Notes: generated by a model from the sequence alone, not told the origin. A stretch of DNA of 64,000 bases from DATBSK01 sp964501785 (GCA_964501785.1 CAZCUD010000002.1:310001-374000), one strand, 5' to 3'. Shown: positions 1 to 9,023, counted from the first letter of the stretch. Made by a program: numbers and translations.

Positions 1-2471
1 TCGTCGTCGGTCCCGTTCGCCTCGAGGTGGAGTCGCACCCGGGTGAGGTGTCGATCGCCCGGCGGATCCTGGGGCTGCACCAGCGTGACGCGGTCGGCCT
101 CGACCTGCGGTTCGAGGTGCACGGTCAGGCGCTCTCCGGTCGGGTCGTCCTCGCCCCCGACGCGCCAGGCCGTCGCGGGATCACCGTCGAGCGCCGCCGA
201 AGGTCGCTGATCGGGCGCGTAGATCGACCGCTCGCCGTACGAGGTCGCCGTCGCGCGGGCGCCACCCTCTTCGACGACGACCGTCCGATCAGCGTCGTCG
301 CTGCCCGGGAACACCTCGAGTCGCTTGTCCTCGGGATCGTCGGACGGCTCCTCCCCCGCGCGCTCCGTGCGGCCGGTCGCGTCGCGGATCGAGCCCCAGC
401 GATGCGCACGCTTGCGGTTCGTGTCGGAGACGACGAGGTCGGCGCCGTCGGCGAGCGCCTGGTCGAGGCCCGCGGGATCGTCGGCGAACGACGCGGAGTA
501 GAGGACGAGCTGGTTGCCGTCGACGAGCCCCGCGGCGGCGAGGTCGACGAGGCCCTCGCCGTCCCCGGCCACCACGACGGGCTGTCGTGTCGTCGCGGTG
601 TGGACGATCTCGGGCACGTCGTCGACCCCGAACAGCGCGACCTCGGGCGGCCACTCGGCGTTCGCCGGCGTCCGCAGCTCGAGCTCGTCGAGCACCGGGA
701 AGCGGGCCGCGACGTTGGGCGCTGCGGGACCGAAGTCGCGCGGCGGTTCGAGGCCCGGGGCCAGCGGATCGGTGAGCTGGCCCCAGAGCATGCGAGGTCT
801 CGGCGTGTCCGAGCGCTCCCACTCGAGGTCCGAGCGCAACAGCACGGTCCCGGCGCTCAGGTACCGCGCGATCGGTGCGAGCGAGTCGGGCTCGAACGTC
901 CCTTCCTGCATCCGCCGATCGAGCGCGATCGCGAGGTTGGCCGCCGCGGGCGAGCCGAAGTACGGGATCAGCTCGCGTGCGATCCAGGGCCGATCGATCA
1001 GTCCGGGGGTGATCGGATCGGACGTCGAGCCCCACCGGTAGGTGCCGCTCGGCGACCCGGGGATCTCGAGGACGCGCGTCGTGTGCGGCTCGGCGTCGAG
1101 CGCCGCGGCGGCCGCCTGCCAGTGCTCGGGCACGTCGCCTCGGCTGTTGCGTTCGGCGATCCACCCGTCGCGGAGCACGGGGACGAACGTCAGGAACGTC
1201 AGCGCGATCACGCCGACGACGGCGACGGTCCGCCAGCGCACGGTGAGCCTCGCCGCGAGCGCGTCCAGACCCGCCGCGAGCAGGATCGCGACCGCGAGCA
1301 CGACGAGCGGCACGGCCCGGGGCGTGCTGCGCATCGCGAGCCCCGCCGTCGACCCCGTCGCCCACGACTTGAACACCGCCCCGATCGGCGACGGGCTGTC
1401 GTACGGGAAGGCACCGACCGCTGCGACGGTGCCGAGCACGAGCAGCGCGACGAAGTAGGCGCGGTGTCGCCATCGGGTGACCGCCGCGGCAGCGAGCGCG
1501 AGCAGCGGGAGCCCGAAGCTCGCAGCGATCAGCCAGGTCCGCTGCGTGAGATCGACCGCTTGCGGGATCCAGGGTCCCGCCGCGTCGCCGCCGTAGAAGA
1601 ACCAATTGCCGAGGCCGCGCAGCACCTCCGTCGGCGACGAGCCCTCGGCGACGGTCCGGACGGTCTCGCTGACGTCGAGGTAGTTGATCCCGTAGCCGCC
1701 TTGGAGCACAAGCCCGGCGATCCACCAGAGCGACGTGAAGAAGCAGAGGACCCCGATGCGCAGCGCCGTCGTCACGGCATCCCGTGCGCTCGCGTCGCCG
1801 CGCACCACCGCGAACACGAGCCACAGCACCGGCGCGAGCCCGACCAGCAGCAAGGACGTCGCGTTCGTGCTGCCGACGACGAGCGTGACCAGCGCGAAGA
1901 GCGCCGGGTCGCGCCATCCGCCCCGACGCAGCGCCCGGGCGACGAGCGCGATCATCCACGGCAGGGCGGCCCAAGGCAGGAGGATCGCCGAGATCCTCCC
2001 CGTGTACGCGAGCTGGTACGGCGTGAGCATGTAGACGAGGGCGGCCGCGAGCGCCGTCCAGCGGGTGCGCCACTGCAGCGTGCGCAGCAGGAACAGGACG
2101 CCCGCGCCGGCCGCGAACGTGATGGTGCCGAGCCAGAGCCGCTGCGCGACCCAGTCGGGCACGCCCAGCGTGTCGAGGAGCCAGAAGTAGGGCCCCATCG
2201 GGAAGAGGTATCCGATGTTCTGGTGCGTCAGCGTGCCGGCGCCGTATCCGGCGTCCCAGAGGTAGGGCGCGTCGCCGAGGAGTCGACCGGGATCGAGGTA
2301 GAGGTACTGCTTCGTGTCCGCGCTGACCCGCCCGGTCGCCGACAGCAGGAACGGCACGTAGGCGACGACCGCGAGCACCAGCGCGCCGGGGATCCAGCTC
2401 CGGCGATCGGGCGCGTCGGACGGGTTCGGCGGCTCGGGCGTGGCGGGCGCTCCCGTCGCCGTCGCGGTCAC
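1..2471 (-). CDS. Partial AftD-type arabinofuranosyltransferase (GT-C, DUF3367 family)
   Basis: The gene runs off the left edge. About 823 codons are visible and no stop is reached, so the C-terminus is missing. The GTG start at 2471 overlaps the stop of the upstream glycosyltransferase in a GTGA. The N-terminal half is polytopic membrane. Around residue 150 it carries YTGRISAILLPWAALPW, which resembles the core of the DUF3367/AftD family, polyprenol-phosphate-arabinose-dependent alpha-(1->3)-arabinofuranosyltransferases of the cell envelope. Visible residues of about 745-823 (for example SAALDGDPATAWR) look like a discoidin/F5-8C-type carbohydrate-binding segment, as in AftD. Mycobacterial AftD is about 1400 residues, so a large part may lie outside. 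Family membership is well supported. The actual acceptor glycan is inference. Confidence 0.85.
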   Translation of the reverse strand, partial: MTATATGAPATPEPPNPSDAPDRRSWIPGALVLAVVAYVPFLLSATGRVSADTKQYLYLDPGRLLGDAPYLWDAGYGAGTLTHQNIGYLFPMGPYFWLLDTLGVPDWVAQRLWLGTITFAAGAGVLFLLRTLQWRTRWTALAAALVYMLTPYQLAYTGRISAILLPWAALPWMIALVARALRRGGWRDPALFALVTLVVGSTNATSLLLVGLAPVLWLVFAVVRGDASARDAVTTALRIGVLCFFTSLWWIAGLVLQGGYGINYLDVSETVRTVAEGSSPTEVLRGLGNWFFYGGDAAGPWIPQAVDLTQRTWLIAASFGLPLLALAAAAVTRWRHRAYFVALLVLGTVAAVGAFPYDSPSPIGAVFKSWATGSTAGLAMRSTPRAVPLVVLAVAILLAAGLDALAARLTVRWRTVAVVGVIALTFLTFVPVLRDGWIAERNSRGDVPEHWQAAAAALDAEPHTTRVLEIPGSPSGTYRWGSTSDPITPGLIDRPWIARELIPYFGSPAAANLAIALDRRMQEGTFEPDSLAPIARYLSAGTVLLRSDLEWERSDTPRPRMLWGQLTDPLAPGLEPPRDFGPAAPNVAARFPVLDELELRTPANAEWPPEVALFGVDDVPEIVHTATTRQPVVVAGDGEGLVDLAAAGLVDGNQLVLYSASFADDPAGLDQALADGADLVVSDTNRKRAHRWGSIRDATGRTERAGEEPSDDPEDKRLEVFPGSDDADRTVVVEEGGARATATSYGERSIYAPDQRPSAALDGDPATAWRVGGEDDPTGERLTVHLEPQVEADRVTLVQPQDPPGDRHLTRVRLHLEANGTDD

Positions 2472-3613
2472 GCGCGCCGGCGGGCGTCCGCGGCCAGCGC
2501 CTCGAGGGTGCCGAGCGCAGTCGCGTCCCAGGTGCACTGCGCGGCCCGAGCGATCGCGCCCGCTCCGAGCCGATCGCGCAAGCCGGCGTCCCCGAGCACG
2601 CGGGCGAGCGCGTCGGGGAAGTCGGCGATCCGGTCGACGAGCACCCCGCTCTCACCGTCGATGACCGCGTCGCGGTGACCGGCGATGTCGGTGGCGATCG
2701 CGGGCGTCCCGCACGCCGCGGCCTCGGTGAGGGTCATCCCCCAACCCTCGCGGGCCGACGTGCTCGCCACGACCCAGGCCCGCCGGTAGAGGTCGACGAG
2801 CTCGGCGTCGCTGACCCGCCCCGGCATCGAGATCCAGTCGTCGGCGCCGCGCTCGCGCACGAGGCTCTCGAGCTGCTCTCGCTCGTAGCCCTCCCCCACG
2901 ATGACGGCTTCCAGACCGGGCACGTGAGGACGTGCCGCAGCGAGGGCGTCGACCAGGAGATGGAAGCGCTTCACCGGCACGAGGCGACCCACACCGAGCA
3001 CGAGCGGCCGATCGGCCTTCCGACCGCCCGGAGCGAACGACGGATCGACGCCCGGGTGGACCACCTGCACCCGCGCGGGATCGAAGCGCATGTCGTCGAC
3101 CAGCTCGCGCTTCGACGACTCCGACAGCGTGACGATGGACGTGCCGCGGTAGAGCGGCGGCGCGAGGCGCGCCTCGATCAGCTTCCCGATGCGCGCGAGG
3201 TCGGGCGGCAGCGTCATGTCCCACATCTCTGCGTGCAGGTGGTGCAGGAAGACGACGCGGGGCCCGCGCGCCCACAGCGGCGAGAAGAACGGCATGCCGT
3301 TCCAGATCTCGACGAGGCCGTCTGCGCGCCCGTAGAGACCCGCGGCCTCGGCGAGCGCCGCCCGCGGGAACACCATGTAGCGACCGGCCCGACGAATCAC
3401 CCGGTAGCCGTCCCGGCGGGTGATCGGCGGATGGTCGGCCGCGAACGACGTGCGGATCGTCACGTCGAGGCCCGCGCCGGCCCATCGGGACGCGATCTCG
3501 TGCGCGTGGAGCTCGGAGCCGCCGGCCTCCGGATCGTCGAGGTCACGCCACATGAGCATGTGGATGCTCCGCAGGCCGGCTGCGGCCGCGACGTCGCCGA
3601 GCTTGCTGATCAC
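2468..3613 (-). CDS. Glycosyltransferase family 4 protein
   Basis: A 381-residue GT-B retaining glycosyltransferase, probably transferring a sugar from a nucleotide donor at the cytoplasmic face of the membrane. It has the N-terminal AGGSELHAHEIA acceptor-domain motif, the domain-linking VLGVGRLVPVKRFHLLVDAL, and the C-terminal donor-site EX7E motif in REGWGMTLTEAAACG. Length is normal for GT4. I chose the GTG at 3613 because it overlaps the stop of the upstream gene (GTGA) and the protein-like sequence begins there; an open frame continues upstream but in another gene's territory. It lies between AftD-like and GT39-like genes in a tightly overlapping operon, so a role in envelope polysaccharide assembly is likely. 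The sugar specificity cannot be read. Confidence 0.93.
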   Translation of the reverse strand: MISKLGDVAAAAGLRSIHMLMWRDLDDPEAGGSELHAHEIASRWAGAGLDVTIRTSFAADHPPITRRDGYRVIRRAGRYMVFPRAALAEAAGLYGRADGLVEIWNGMPFFSPLWARGPRVVFLHHLHAEMWDMTLPPDLARIGKLIEARLAPPLYRGTSIVTLSESSKRELVDDMRFDPARVQVVHPGVDPSFAPGGRKADRPLVLGVGRLVPVKRFHLLVDALAAARPHVPGLEAVIVGEGYEREQLESLVRERGADDWISMPGRVSDAELVDLYRRAWVVASTSAREGWGMTLTEAAACGTPAIATDIAGHRDAVIDGESGVLVDRIADFPDALARVLGDAGLRDRLGAGAIARAAQCTWDATALGTLEALAADARRRA

Positions 3614-5058
3614 GGCGCGGCCGTCTCCGACGGGAGCTCGGAGCGACGCGACGGGAACCAACGATCGAAGAGCCACGCGATGGGCACCGCGGCCGCGATC
3701 ACGATCCCGATCTCCGCCGGGATCCGGTACCTCGTGCCGCCGAACGTGAGGACCGCGGCGATCGTCACCGAGATCGCGAGCCCGATCAGCGGATAGATGA
3801 TGATCTTTCGGCGTCGCAGCATGACGAGCCCGACGATCGCCAGGGCGAACAGGACGTAGAACTGGGCGAGCGCGCCGCGTGCGAGGTTGAGCGGGCTGCG
3901 GCCCATCTCGAACGCGTCCCAGTGCAGCTTCTGGAACGGGGCGTAGACGTCCCACATGCGACCGACCCGCGCCGCCGCGACCACCGGGAAGCGGCCCAGG
4001 TTGTCACCGAGGTACTCGAGGCCCTCGTCGCGGAAGTGCTTCGACTGGTCGGACTCGTCGCCCTCGATCTGCCACCGATCGTCCATGCAGGTGAGGTCCC
4101 ACCAGCCGATCCGCTCGCCGTAGAACGTCGAATCGCAATAGGTGTTGCCGAACGTGAAGTCACCACCGGTCGACAGCGTGACCGGGTTGTTGAACCGCAC
4201 CATGTTGAACACGACCCACGGCAGCACCGGGATCGCCGCGACCACGACGATGACGACCGCACGCTTCACCCGCTCGCGCGTCACGAGGCTCCGGGCGCCG
4301 ATGACCAACGGCAGCGCGACGATCGGGAAGTAGAAGACGAGCTCCGCTCGGGTCAACGTCGCCATGCCGGCGGCGAAGCCGAACAGCACCGCGTTCTGCA
4401 TGGTCGGAGCGCGCCAGAACCGATAGGCGAACCAGACGACGAAGGGCACCAGCAGCGCGGTGATCGTCTCCGACATCACGAGCGCATCGTTCACCCAGAG
4501 GTTGGCGTAGACCGCCGCGATGAACGCCGCCACGATCCCGACCCTCCGCCCGCCCACCGCGCGCCCCGCGAAGCCGACGGCACCACAGGTGAACGATCCG
4601 AGGATCGTGCTGGCGATCATGTGCTGGCGGAAGGTGTCGAACCCGAGGAACGACGGGATGGAGAGGAACAGCGTGTAGAGAGGAGGGTGCTCGGCGCCCG
4701 GGTGCACCCCGGTGCCGCGCAGCGTGTACGACCAGGGGTCGACGAACCAGAGGCCGTCGGCGAGCGCGTTCGCCTGGTAGTGGTAGTAGCCGGCGTCGCC
4801 GCCGATCTGATCGGGTAGCACCGCGATCGGCTGGTCCCACTTCCAACCGATCGCGTAGGCCAGGCGCACCGCGAACCCGAGCGCGATCGCCCCGAGCATC
4901 CAGTAGCAGAAGGTGCGGAGGTTGTCGCGGGCACCACCACGGGGCGGCTCGGCGGTGGCCGCACCTTCCGGCACCAGGCCACCGGCGCCGGAGTCACCCG
5001 AGCCGGGTGCCGAGTCGGCGGGCAGGTCGCGCGCGTCGGACGGCGACTCCACGCGCAT
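3610..5058 (-). CDS. GT39/ArnT-like polytopic membrane glycosyltransferase
   Basis: A 482-residue membrane protein with a Pro/Gly/Ala-rich cytoplasmic N-terminus (residues 1-45) and about ten hydrophobic segments. The first periplasmic loop has a D-x-x-YY pattern (GGDAGYYHYQANALADG) and a following HPPLYTLFL, typical of GT-C dolichyl-phosphate-mannose-type transferases. A later loop contains paired cysteines (TYCDSTFYG, DLTCMDD). It is clearly paralogous to the gene at 25929-27197: both have VYxNLxVND, VMSE, LTRAEL and the Cys loop. The ATG at 5058 is leaderless, with TAGAAT six bases upstream. That -10 box begins with the stop codon of the preceding DUF2304 gene. It likely transfers a sugar from a lipid carrier outside the membrane; the substrate is unknown. 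Confidence 0.9.
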   Translation of the reverse strand: MRVESPSDARDLPADSAPGSGDSGAGGLVPEGAATAEPPRGGARDNLRTFCYWMLGAIALGFAVRLAYAIGWKWDQPIAVLPDQIGGDAGYYHYQANALADGLWFVDPWSYTLRGTGVHPGAEHPPLYTLFLSIPSFLGFDTFRQHMIASTILGSFTCGAVGFAGRAVGGRRVGIVAAFIAAVYANLWVNDALVMSETITALLVPFVVWFAYRFWRAPTMQNAVLFGFAAGMATLTRAELVFYFPIVALPLVIGARSLVTRERVKRAVVIVVVAAIPVLPWVVFNMVRFNNPVTLSTGGDFTFGNTYCDSTFYGERIGWWDLTCMDDRWQIEGDESDQSKHFRDEGLEYLGDNLGRFPVVAAARVGRMWDVYAPFQKLHWDAFEMGRSPLNLARGALAQFYVLFALAIVGLVMLRRRKIIIYPLIGLAISVTIAAVLTFGGTRYRIPAEIGIVIAAAVPIAWLFDRWFPSRRSELPSETAAP

Positions 5059-5064
5059 CGGGCG

Positions 5065-5070
5065 ATTCTA
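5065..5070 (-). promoter_or_regulatory. -10 box TAGAAT of leaderless GT39-like gene
   Basis: TAGAAT lies six bases before the ATG at 5058, the spacing expected for a leaderless actinobacterial transcript. Its first three bases are the TAG stop of the DUF2304 gene. Confidence 0.6.
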
Positions 5071-5478
5071 TGCGCCGCCCTGCCGATCGCCCGGCGTCGC
5101 CTCGGGCGCATCGCGAGCGGTCGTCGGCGCCGAGGTCGGTGCCGCCTCCGCACGGCCGCGCTCGATCGCCAGCTCCTCGGCCAGGGTGCGGACCCGCATC
5201 TCCAGGCGCGAGAGCTCCCAGGAGAAGTGGACGACGACGGCGAAGAGGAAGCCGATCGCGAGCAGGAAGAAGAACGCCGGGGCGTAGCTGAACCCGAGCC
5301 AGTGCGCGACGTCGTCGAGCAGCGACGGCACCGCCGCGAACGGCAGCAGCACGACGGCGATGCCCAGCCAGAGCAGCGCGTACTTGCTGCGGAGCTGGCG
5401 CAGCGCGACCAGCCGGACGATGAAGAGCGCGGCCGCGACCGCCAGGACGACGACGAGGACGTGGGCCGACGTGCTCAC
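5068..5478 (-). CDS. DUF2304 family small membrane protein
   Basis: A 136-residue protein with three predicted membrane helices (residues about 5-22, 32-50, 66-85) followed by a short coiled helix (LEMRVRTLAEELAIERGRAE) and an Ala/Thr/Pro-rich tail. This is the DUF2304 architecture. Members are usually encoded next to a GT2 glycosyltransferase, as here, and are thought to assist membrane-associated glycan or lipid-linked sugar synthesis. The GTG start at 5478 overlaps the stop of the GT2 gene (GTGA), so the two are probably translationally coupled. The stop TAG forms part of the promoter of the next gene. Biochemical function of the family is not established. Confidence 0.9.
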   Translation of the reverse strand: MSTSAHVLVVVLAVAAALFIVRLVALRQLRSKYALLWLGIAVVLLPFAAVPSLLDDVAHWLGFSYAPAFFFLLAIGFLFAVVVHFSWELSRLEMRVRTLAEELAIERGRAEAAPTSAPTTARDAPEATPGDRQGGA

Positions 5479-6311
5479 GCGAGCGTCCTCCGCCGTTGGA
5501 ACGCCGCGCCGGCGGGCGCCTGCCGCAGCTCGGCCCGCCGTCGCGAGCGGGGGAAGATCGTCGCACTGAGGATCCCGACCATGAGGCGCAGGTAGTTGAG
5601 GACCAGGACCGCCCCCCGGGACGACGGCACACCCGCGGCGCGCGGCCGCATCGGCACCGGCACCTCGACGATGCGGCCACCCAGGTCGTGGATGATCAGC
5701 AGCGCCTCGACGGTGTCGGCGAGGTACTCGACGGGGTACTGGCGCGACAGCACCTCGATCGACGGGCGCGAGAACCCGCGGTAGCCCGACGTCACGTCGG
5801 TGAACGTCTGGCCGGTGCGCATCCGCACGAGCCGCGCCAAGGTGCGCATCGCCCGTCGACGGGTGCGACCCACCGCGTAGGGAGACCGGGCGATCGGCTT
5901 CCCGGGCGCGACGGACGTGTCGGCGGCGAACCGGCTCCCGATCACGAGGTCGGCTCCCTCGACCAGCGCACCGATCAGGATGTCGACGCCGTCCGCGTCG
6001 TGCTGGCCGTCGGCGTCGATCACCAGCGCACGGTCGTACCCACCGTCGGCCGCCCATCGAAGGCCGGCCCGCACCGCGCCACCGACACCGAGGTTGAACG
6101 GCAGGCGCACCACCTGCGCGCCGCCGGCGCGGGCGAGCTCCGCAGTGCGATCGGTCGAGCCGTCGTCGACGACGGCGACGTCGACGCCCGGCTGCGACTG
6201 CCGCAGCTCGGCCAACGTCGCCGGCAGCGACGCTTCCTCGTCGAAGGCAGGCACGATGATCAGGATGCGCCCGGGGGGTTCGGTCGCACCGTCGCTGCCC
6301 CGGGAGGTCAT
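5475..6311 (-). CDS. GT2 glycosyltransferase (DPM/DPG synthase-like)
   Basis: A 278-residue GT-A fold transferase that probably attaches a sugar to a polyprenyl phosphate. Visible motifs are VPAFDEEASLP (20-30), VVDDGSTDRT (48-57) and the metal-binding VIDADGQHD (98-106). The C-terminus has hydrophobic residues (AVLVLNYLRLMVGIL) but no multi-pass region. The ATG at 6311 is supported by a TACCGT box eight bases upstream, giving a leaderless transcript. It overlaps the downstream DUF2304 gene, its usual partner, and leads the operon running to the AftD-like gene. It is divergent from the membrane protein at 6381. Specific sugar unknown. Confidence 0.93.
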   Translation of the reverse strand: MTSRGSDGATEPPGRILIIVPAFDEEASLPATLAELRQSQPGVDVAVVDDGSTDRTAELARAGGAQVVRLPFNLGVGGAVRAGLRWAADGGYDRALVIDADGQHDADGVDILIGALVEGADLVIGSRFAADTSVAPGKPIARSPYAVGRTRRRAMRTLARLVRMRTGQTFTDVTSGYRGFSRPSIEVLSRQYPVEYLADTVEALLIIHDLGGRIVEVPVPMRPRAAGVPSSRGAVLVLNYLRLMVGILSATIFPRSRRRAELRQAPAGAAFQRRRTLA

Positions 6312-6319
6312 GGGTCGAG

Positions 6320-6325
6320 ACGGTA
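6320..6325 (-). promoter_or_regulatory. -10 box TACCGT for the GT2 operon
   Basis: TACCGT sits eight bases before the ATG at 6311 on the minus strand and would give a leaderless mRNA for the operon 6311 to 1. No clear -35 was seen. Confidence 0.5.
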
Positions 6326-6380
6326 ACCTCGCCCGCTGGCCCGGACGCGAGTCGCGCTCGCCGACCAGGAGACGCCCACC

Positions 6381-8099
6381 CTGCCCGCACTCAACGCGCT
6401 GACGCCCCGCCAGCGCACGATCGTCGCGGTCGCCGCGCTCGCGCTCGTCGTCGCCCTGCCGCTCGTGGGTCTCTTCGGCCGACCCGGCCCTCCGATGGAG
6501 GAGGGCTTCATGCTGACGTTCGGCGAGAGCTTCCTGCGCGGCGACATCCCAAACCGCGACTTCCTCCACCTCTACGGCCCCGGCGGCGTCTGGGGCCTGG
6601 CCGCCGCGTTCGAGGTCTTCGGCGTCTCGCTCGAGGTCCAACGCGTCGTCGGGCTCCTCCAGCTCGTCGGGATCATCGGCGGCGTCTTCCTGCTCGCCTG
6701 GCCGTGGGGGCGCAAGATCGCCCTCACGGGCGCGGTGATCACCGCGTTCGTGATCATCCCGCCCATCGGATTGACCGCCCTCGCGTGGAACGGCGGCATC
6801 GCGCTCGGCCTGCTCGGCCTGGCTGCGACGCTCGGCGCGATCCGAGCGACGACGAGCCGTGCGCGCACGGTGCTCGCCGTCCTCGGTGGCGCCCTGCTCG
6901 GTGCGGCCCTGCTCTACCGCCTCGACCTCGCCCTCGCCGTGCTGCTCGCCGGCATCCTGCTGGTGCGCTACGCGGACCGAGCGGTGCGGATCCGCCTCCT
7001 CGCAGCCTTCGCGGTCGTCGTCAGCCTCTACCTCGTGCACATGGCGATGGCCGGCGTGAGCGAGTCGATCGAGGGGATGCTCATCGACCCGGTGTTCAAC
7101 CTCCGCGGTGGACGAAGCCTCCCGCTGCCGCCGAGCCTCGACGGCTACGACGCGTTCCTCGTGCGACTCGTCGACGACGAGGCGATCGAATGGCCCATCC
7201 CCGCCCTCGACGGACCGGTGCAGCTCACCGTGTGGTTCGTGCTCCTGCTCGCCTCGCTGGCCGGGCTCGTCATGACGTCGTTCCGGATCCGGCGCCGGGA
7301 GCCCGGCGCCTTCCGAGGGATGGTGCTCGCGGTCGTCACGGCGTTCGCGCTCGGCATCCTGCCGCAGGCCCTCCAGCGACCCGACCCGACGCACCTCGCC
7401 TGGGTGAGCTGCGTCCCGTTCGGCTTCCTGCCGGTGGTCGCCTACGAGTACGCGCGTCGTCTGCGACCGTCGTACTCGCAGAACCGCCTGTTCCTCGTGA
7501 GCGCGGGATCGGTCGTGCTGACGCTGGTGCTGCTCGTGCCGAGCTTCCTCGTGCGCGACTACGCGGACGTGTCCCTCGAGTCGTTCGGCGTGTCGCGCAA
7601 GTCGCACCTCATCGAGAACCAGGGACGGCGCTTCTACTACGGCAACGAGGAGGCCGCGAACGAGCTGGCCGAGCTGCTCCCGGCCGCCAACGAGATCGCG
7701 CGGCCCGGTGACCGGCTGGTCGTGGGAACCGGCGATCTGCGCAAGACGCCGCTCAGCGAGGCGTTCCTCTACTACCTGCTGCCGCAGACGCGCCCCGGCA
7801 CCTACTACATCGAGATGGACCCAGGAGTGGCGAACGCCGACGACTCACGTCTGGCCGACGACCTCGAGAACGCGGACATCGTGATCCTGTCGCGGGTCTG
7901 GGACGACTTCCACGAACCCAACGACTCGCGCGAGCTCGGCTCCCCTGCTCCCAACCGGGTGCTTCGCGACCGCTTCTGCACCGTGCTCGAGCTCCGCCTC
8001 TACGAGCTCCTCGAGCGCTGCGATCGGGTCGAGTCGCGCGAGTCGGAGGACGAGGCCGAGCTCGCCATGGATCGGGGCGCGACCGGCGCTCCGATCTAG
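6381..8099 (+). CDS. Polytopic membrane protein, GT-C-like, unknown function
   Basis: A membrane protein of about 572 residues. The first ATG/GTG-type start in the frame is GTG 6465, but this would cut off an in-frame hydrophobic helix (TIVAVAALALVVALPLVG). A CTG at 6381, nine bases after an AGGAG ribosome site and before an upstream in-frame stop at 6324, gives a complete first helix, so I prefer it. After helix 1 a conserved-looking loop (PPMEEGFMLTFGESFLRGDIP) resembles the first extracytoplasmic loop of GT-C glycosyltransferases. Multiple helices follow and the C-terminal 150 residues are soluble. It sits beside polyprenol-phosphate-mannose synthase, so lipid-linked sugar transfer is plausible but not shown. 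Confidence 0.8.
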   Translation: MPALNALTPRQRTIVAVAALALVVALPLVGLFGRPGPPMEEGFMLTFGESFLRGDIPNRDFLHLYGPGGVWGLAAAFEVFGVSLEVQRVVGLLQLVGIIGGVFLLAWPWGRKIALTGAVITAFVIIPPIGLTALAWNGGIALGLLGLAATLGAIRATTSRARTVLAVLGGALLGAALLYRLDLALAVLLAGILLVRYADRAVRIRLLAAFAVVVSLYLVHMAMAGVSESIEGMLIDPVFNLRGGRSLPLPPSLDGYDAFLVRLVDDEAIEWPIPALDGPVQLTVWFVLLLASLAGLVMTSFRIRRREPGAFRGMVLAVVTAFALGILPQALQRPDPTHLAWVSCVPFGFLPVVAYEYARRLRPSYSQNRLFLVSAGSVVLTLVLLVPSFLVRDYADVSLESFGVSRKSHLIENQGRRFYYGNEEAANELAELLPAANEIARPGDRLVVGTGDLRKTPLSEAFLYYLLPQTRPGTYYIEMDPGVANADDSRLADDLENADIVILSRVWDDFHEPNDSRELGSPAPNRVLRDRFCTVLELRLYELLERCDRVESRESEDEAELAMDRGATGAPI

Positions 8100-8102
8100 T
8101 CT
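8097..8102 (+). promoter_or_regulatory. -10 box TAGTCT of leaderless mannose-phosphate synthase gene
   Basis: TAGTCT is followed by six bases and then ATG 8109. The TAG is the stop codon of the preceding membrane-protein gene. Confidence 0.6.
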
Positions 8103-8108
8103 CCGCGG

Positions 8109-8843
8109 ATGCGGACGCTGGTGTGCATCCCCACCTATCTCGAGGTGGAGAACATCGAAGAAGCGCTCAACCGCGTCCGCGCCTCCGCTCCGGACGTCGA
8201 CGTCCTCGTGATCGACGACAACAGCCCCGACGGCACCGCCGACCTGGCCGAGAAGGTCGCCGCAGAGCTCGGGCAGATCGACGTGCTGCGTCGCCCGCGC
8301 AAGACGGGACTCGGGGAGGCGTACCGCGCCGGGTTCGCGGTCGGCATCGAGCGTGACTACGACGTGCTGGTGCAGATGGACGCCGACCTCTCGCACGACG
8401 CGGTCGCGCTGCCCGCCCTGCTCGCGCCGCTCGACACCGGAGCCGACCTGGTGATCGGCTCCCGCTACGTCGAGGGCGGGTCGGTCCCCCACTGGCCCTG
8501 GCACCGCCGCGCGCTCTCGAAGTGGGGCAACTGGTACTCGGGCTTCATGCTCGCCTGCGGGGTTCGTGACATGACGTCGGGGTATCGCGCCTACCGGCGG
8601 GCGACGCTGGAGGCCGTCGACTACGCGGGCACGCGGGCCGTCGGGTACGGGTTCCAGATCGAGCTCGCGTACCGCGTCTCCCGGTGGGGCGGGACGGTCG
8701 TCGAGACGCCGATCACGTTCACCGATCGGGTGCGAGGCCACTCCAAGATGTCGCCGAAGGTCGCGTTCGAGGAGCTCTGGCTCGTCACCTGGTGGTCCCT
8801 CCGCGACCGCCCCTGGTGGCGCCCAGCGCGTCGACGGCGGTAG
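8109..8843 (+). CDS. Polyprenol monophosphomannose synthase (GT2)
   Basis: A 244-residue GT-A enzyme expected to make polyprenyl-phosphate-mannose from GDP-mannose at the inner membrane face, feeding extracytoplasmic GT-C mannosyltransferases. Motifs fit this family closely: CIPTYLEVENIEEAL (6-20), VIDDNSPDGTAD (34-45), the metal site QMDADLSHD (89-97), GSRYVEGGSVPHW, and the hallmark SGYRAYRR. There is no fused acyltransferase or membrane domain, as in stand-alone bacterial Ppm synthases. The ATG at 8109 appears leaderless. A PIG-V-like mannosyltransferase lies 190 bases downstream in convergent orientation and is a candidate user of the product. Confidence 0.93.
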   Translation: MRTLVCIPTYLEVENIEEALNRVRASAPDVDVLVIDDNSPDGTADLAEKVAAELGQIDVLRRPRKTGLGEAYRAGFAVGIERDYDVLVQMDADLSHDAVALPALLAPLDTGADLVIGSRYVEGGSVPHWPWHRRALSKWGNWYSGFMLACGVRDMTSGYRAYRRATLEAVDYAGTRAVGYGFQIELAYRVSRWGGTVVETPITFTDRVRGHSKMSPKVAFEELWLVTWWSLRDRPWWRPARRRR

Positions 8844-8904
8844 TGGTCCGGCGAGGCGGCGAGCGAGCGGCAGCGAGCGAGCTCGCAGGAGCAGCCGAGC
8901 GGTC

Positions 8905-8927
8905 GCGGGCCGGGTATCCCGGCCCGC
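8905..8927. repeat. Perfect hairpin, 10-bp arms, TAT loop
   Basis: GCGGGCCGGG-TAT-CCCGGCCCGC. Flanking CGGTC (8900-8904) and GACCG (8937-8941) can extend the stem past a bulge. Confidence 0.8.
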
Positions 8928-8961
8928 AGCGAGCGCGACCGGATTCGTGAGGCGAGGATCA

Positions 8962-8984
8962 GTGCCGCACGTATCGTGCGGCAC
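8962..8984. repeat. Perfect hairpin, 10-bp arms, TAT loop
   Basis: GTGCCGCACG-TAT-CGTGCGGCAC. Same arm length and loop as the hairpin at 8905, but unrelated arm sequence. Confidence 0.8.
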
Positions 8985-9006
8985 CCGAGCCGGGGCCCGA
9001 GCGGCC

Positions 9007-9023
9007 CGGCGCCGCAGGCGCCG
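9007..9023. repeat. Perfect hairpin, 7-bp arms, GCA loop
   Basis: CGGCGCC-GCA-GGCGCCG, ten bases before the stop of the PIG-V-like gene on the opposite strand. Possible terminator without U-tract. Confidence 0.7.

Noticed and set aside
27..2678. 883-codon open frame on the plus strand
   Set aside because: Antisense to the AftD-like gene. Arg/Asp/Gly-rich, with no membrane or domain pattern; typical high-GC shadow frame.
2468..3955. Longer 495-residue version of the GT4 protein
   Set aside because: The extra N-terminus is out-of-frame translation of the upstream GT39-like gene; the GTGA overlap at 3613 gives a natural start.
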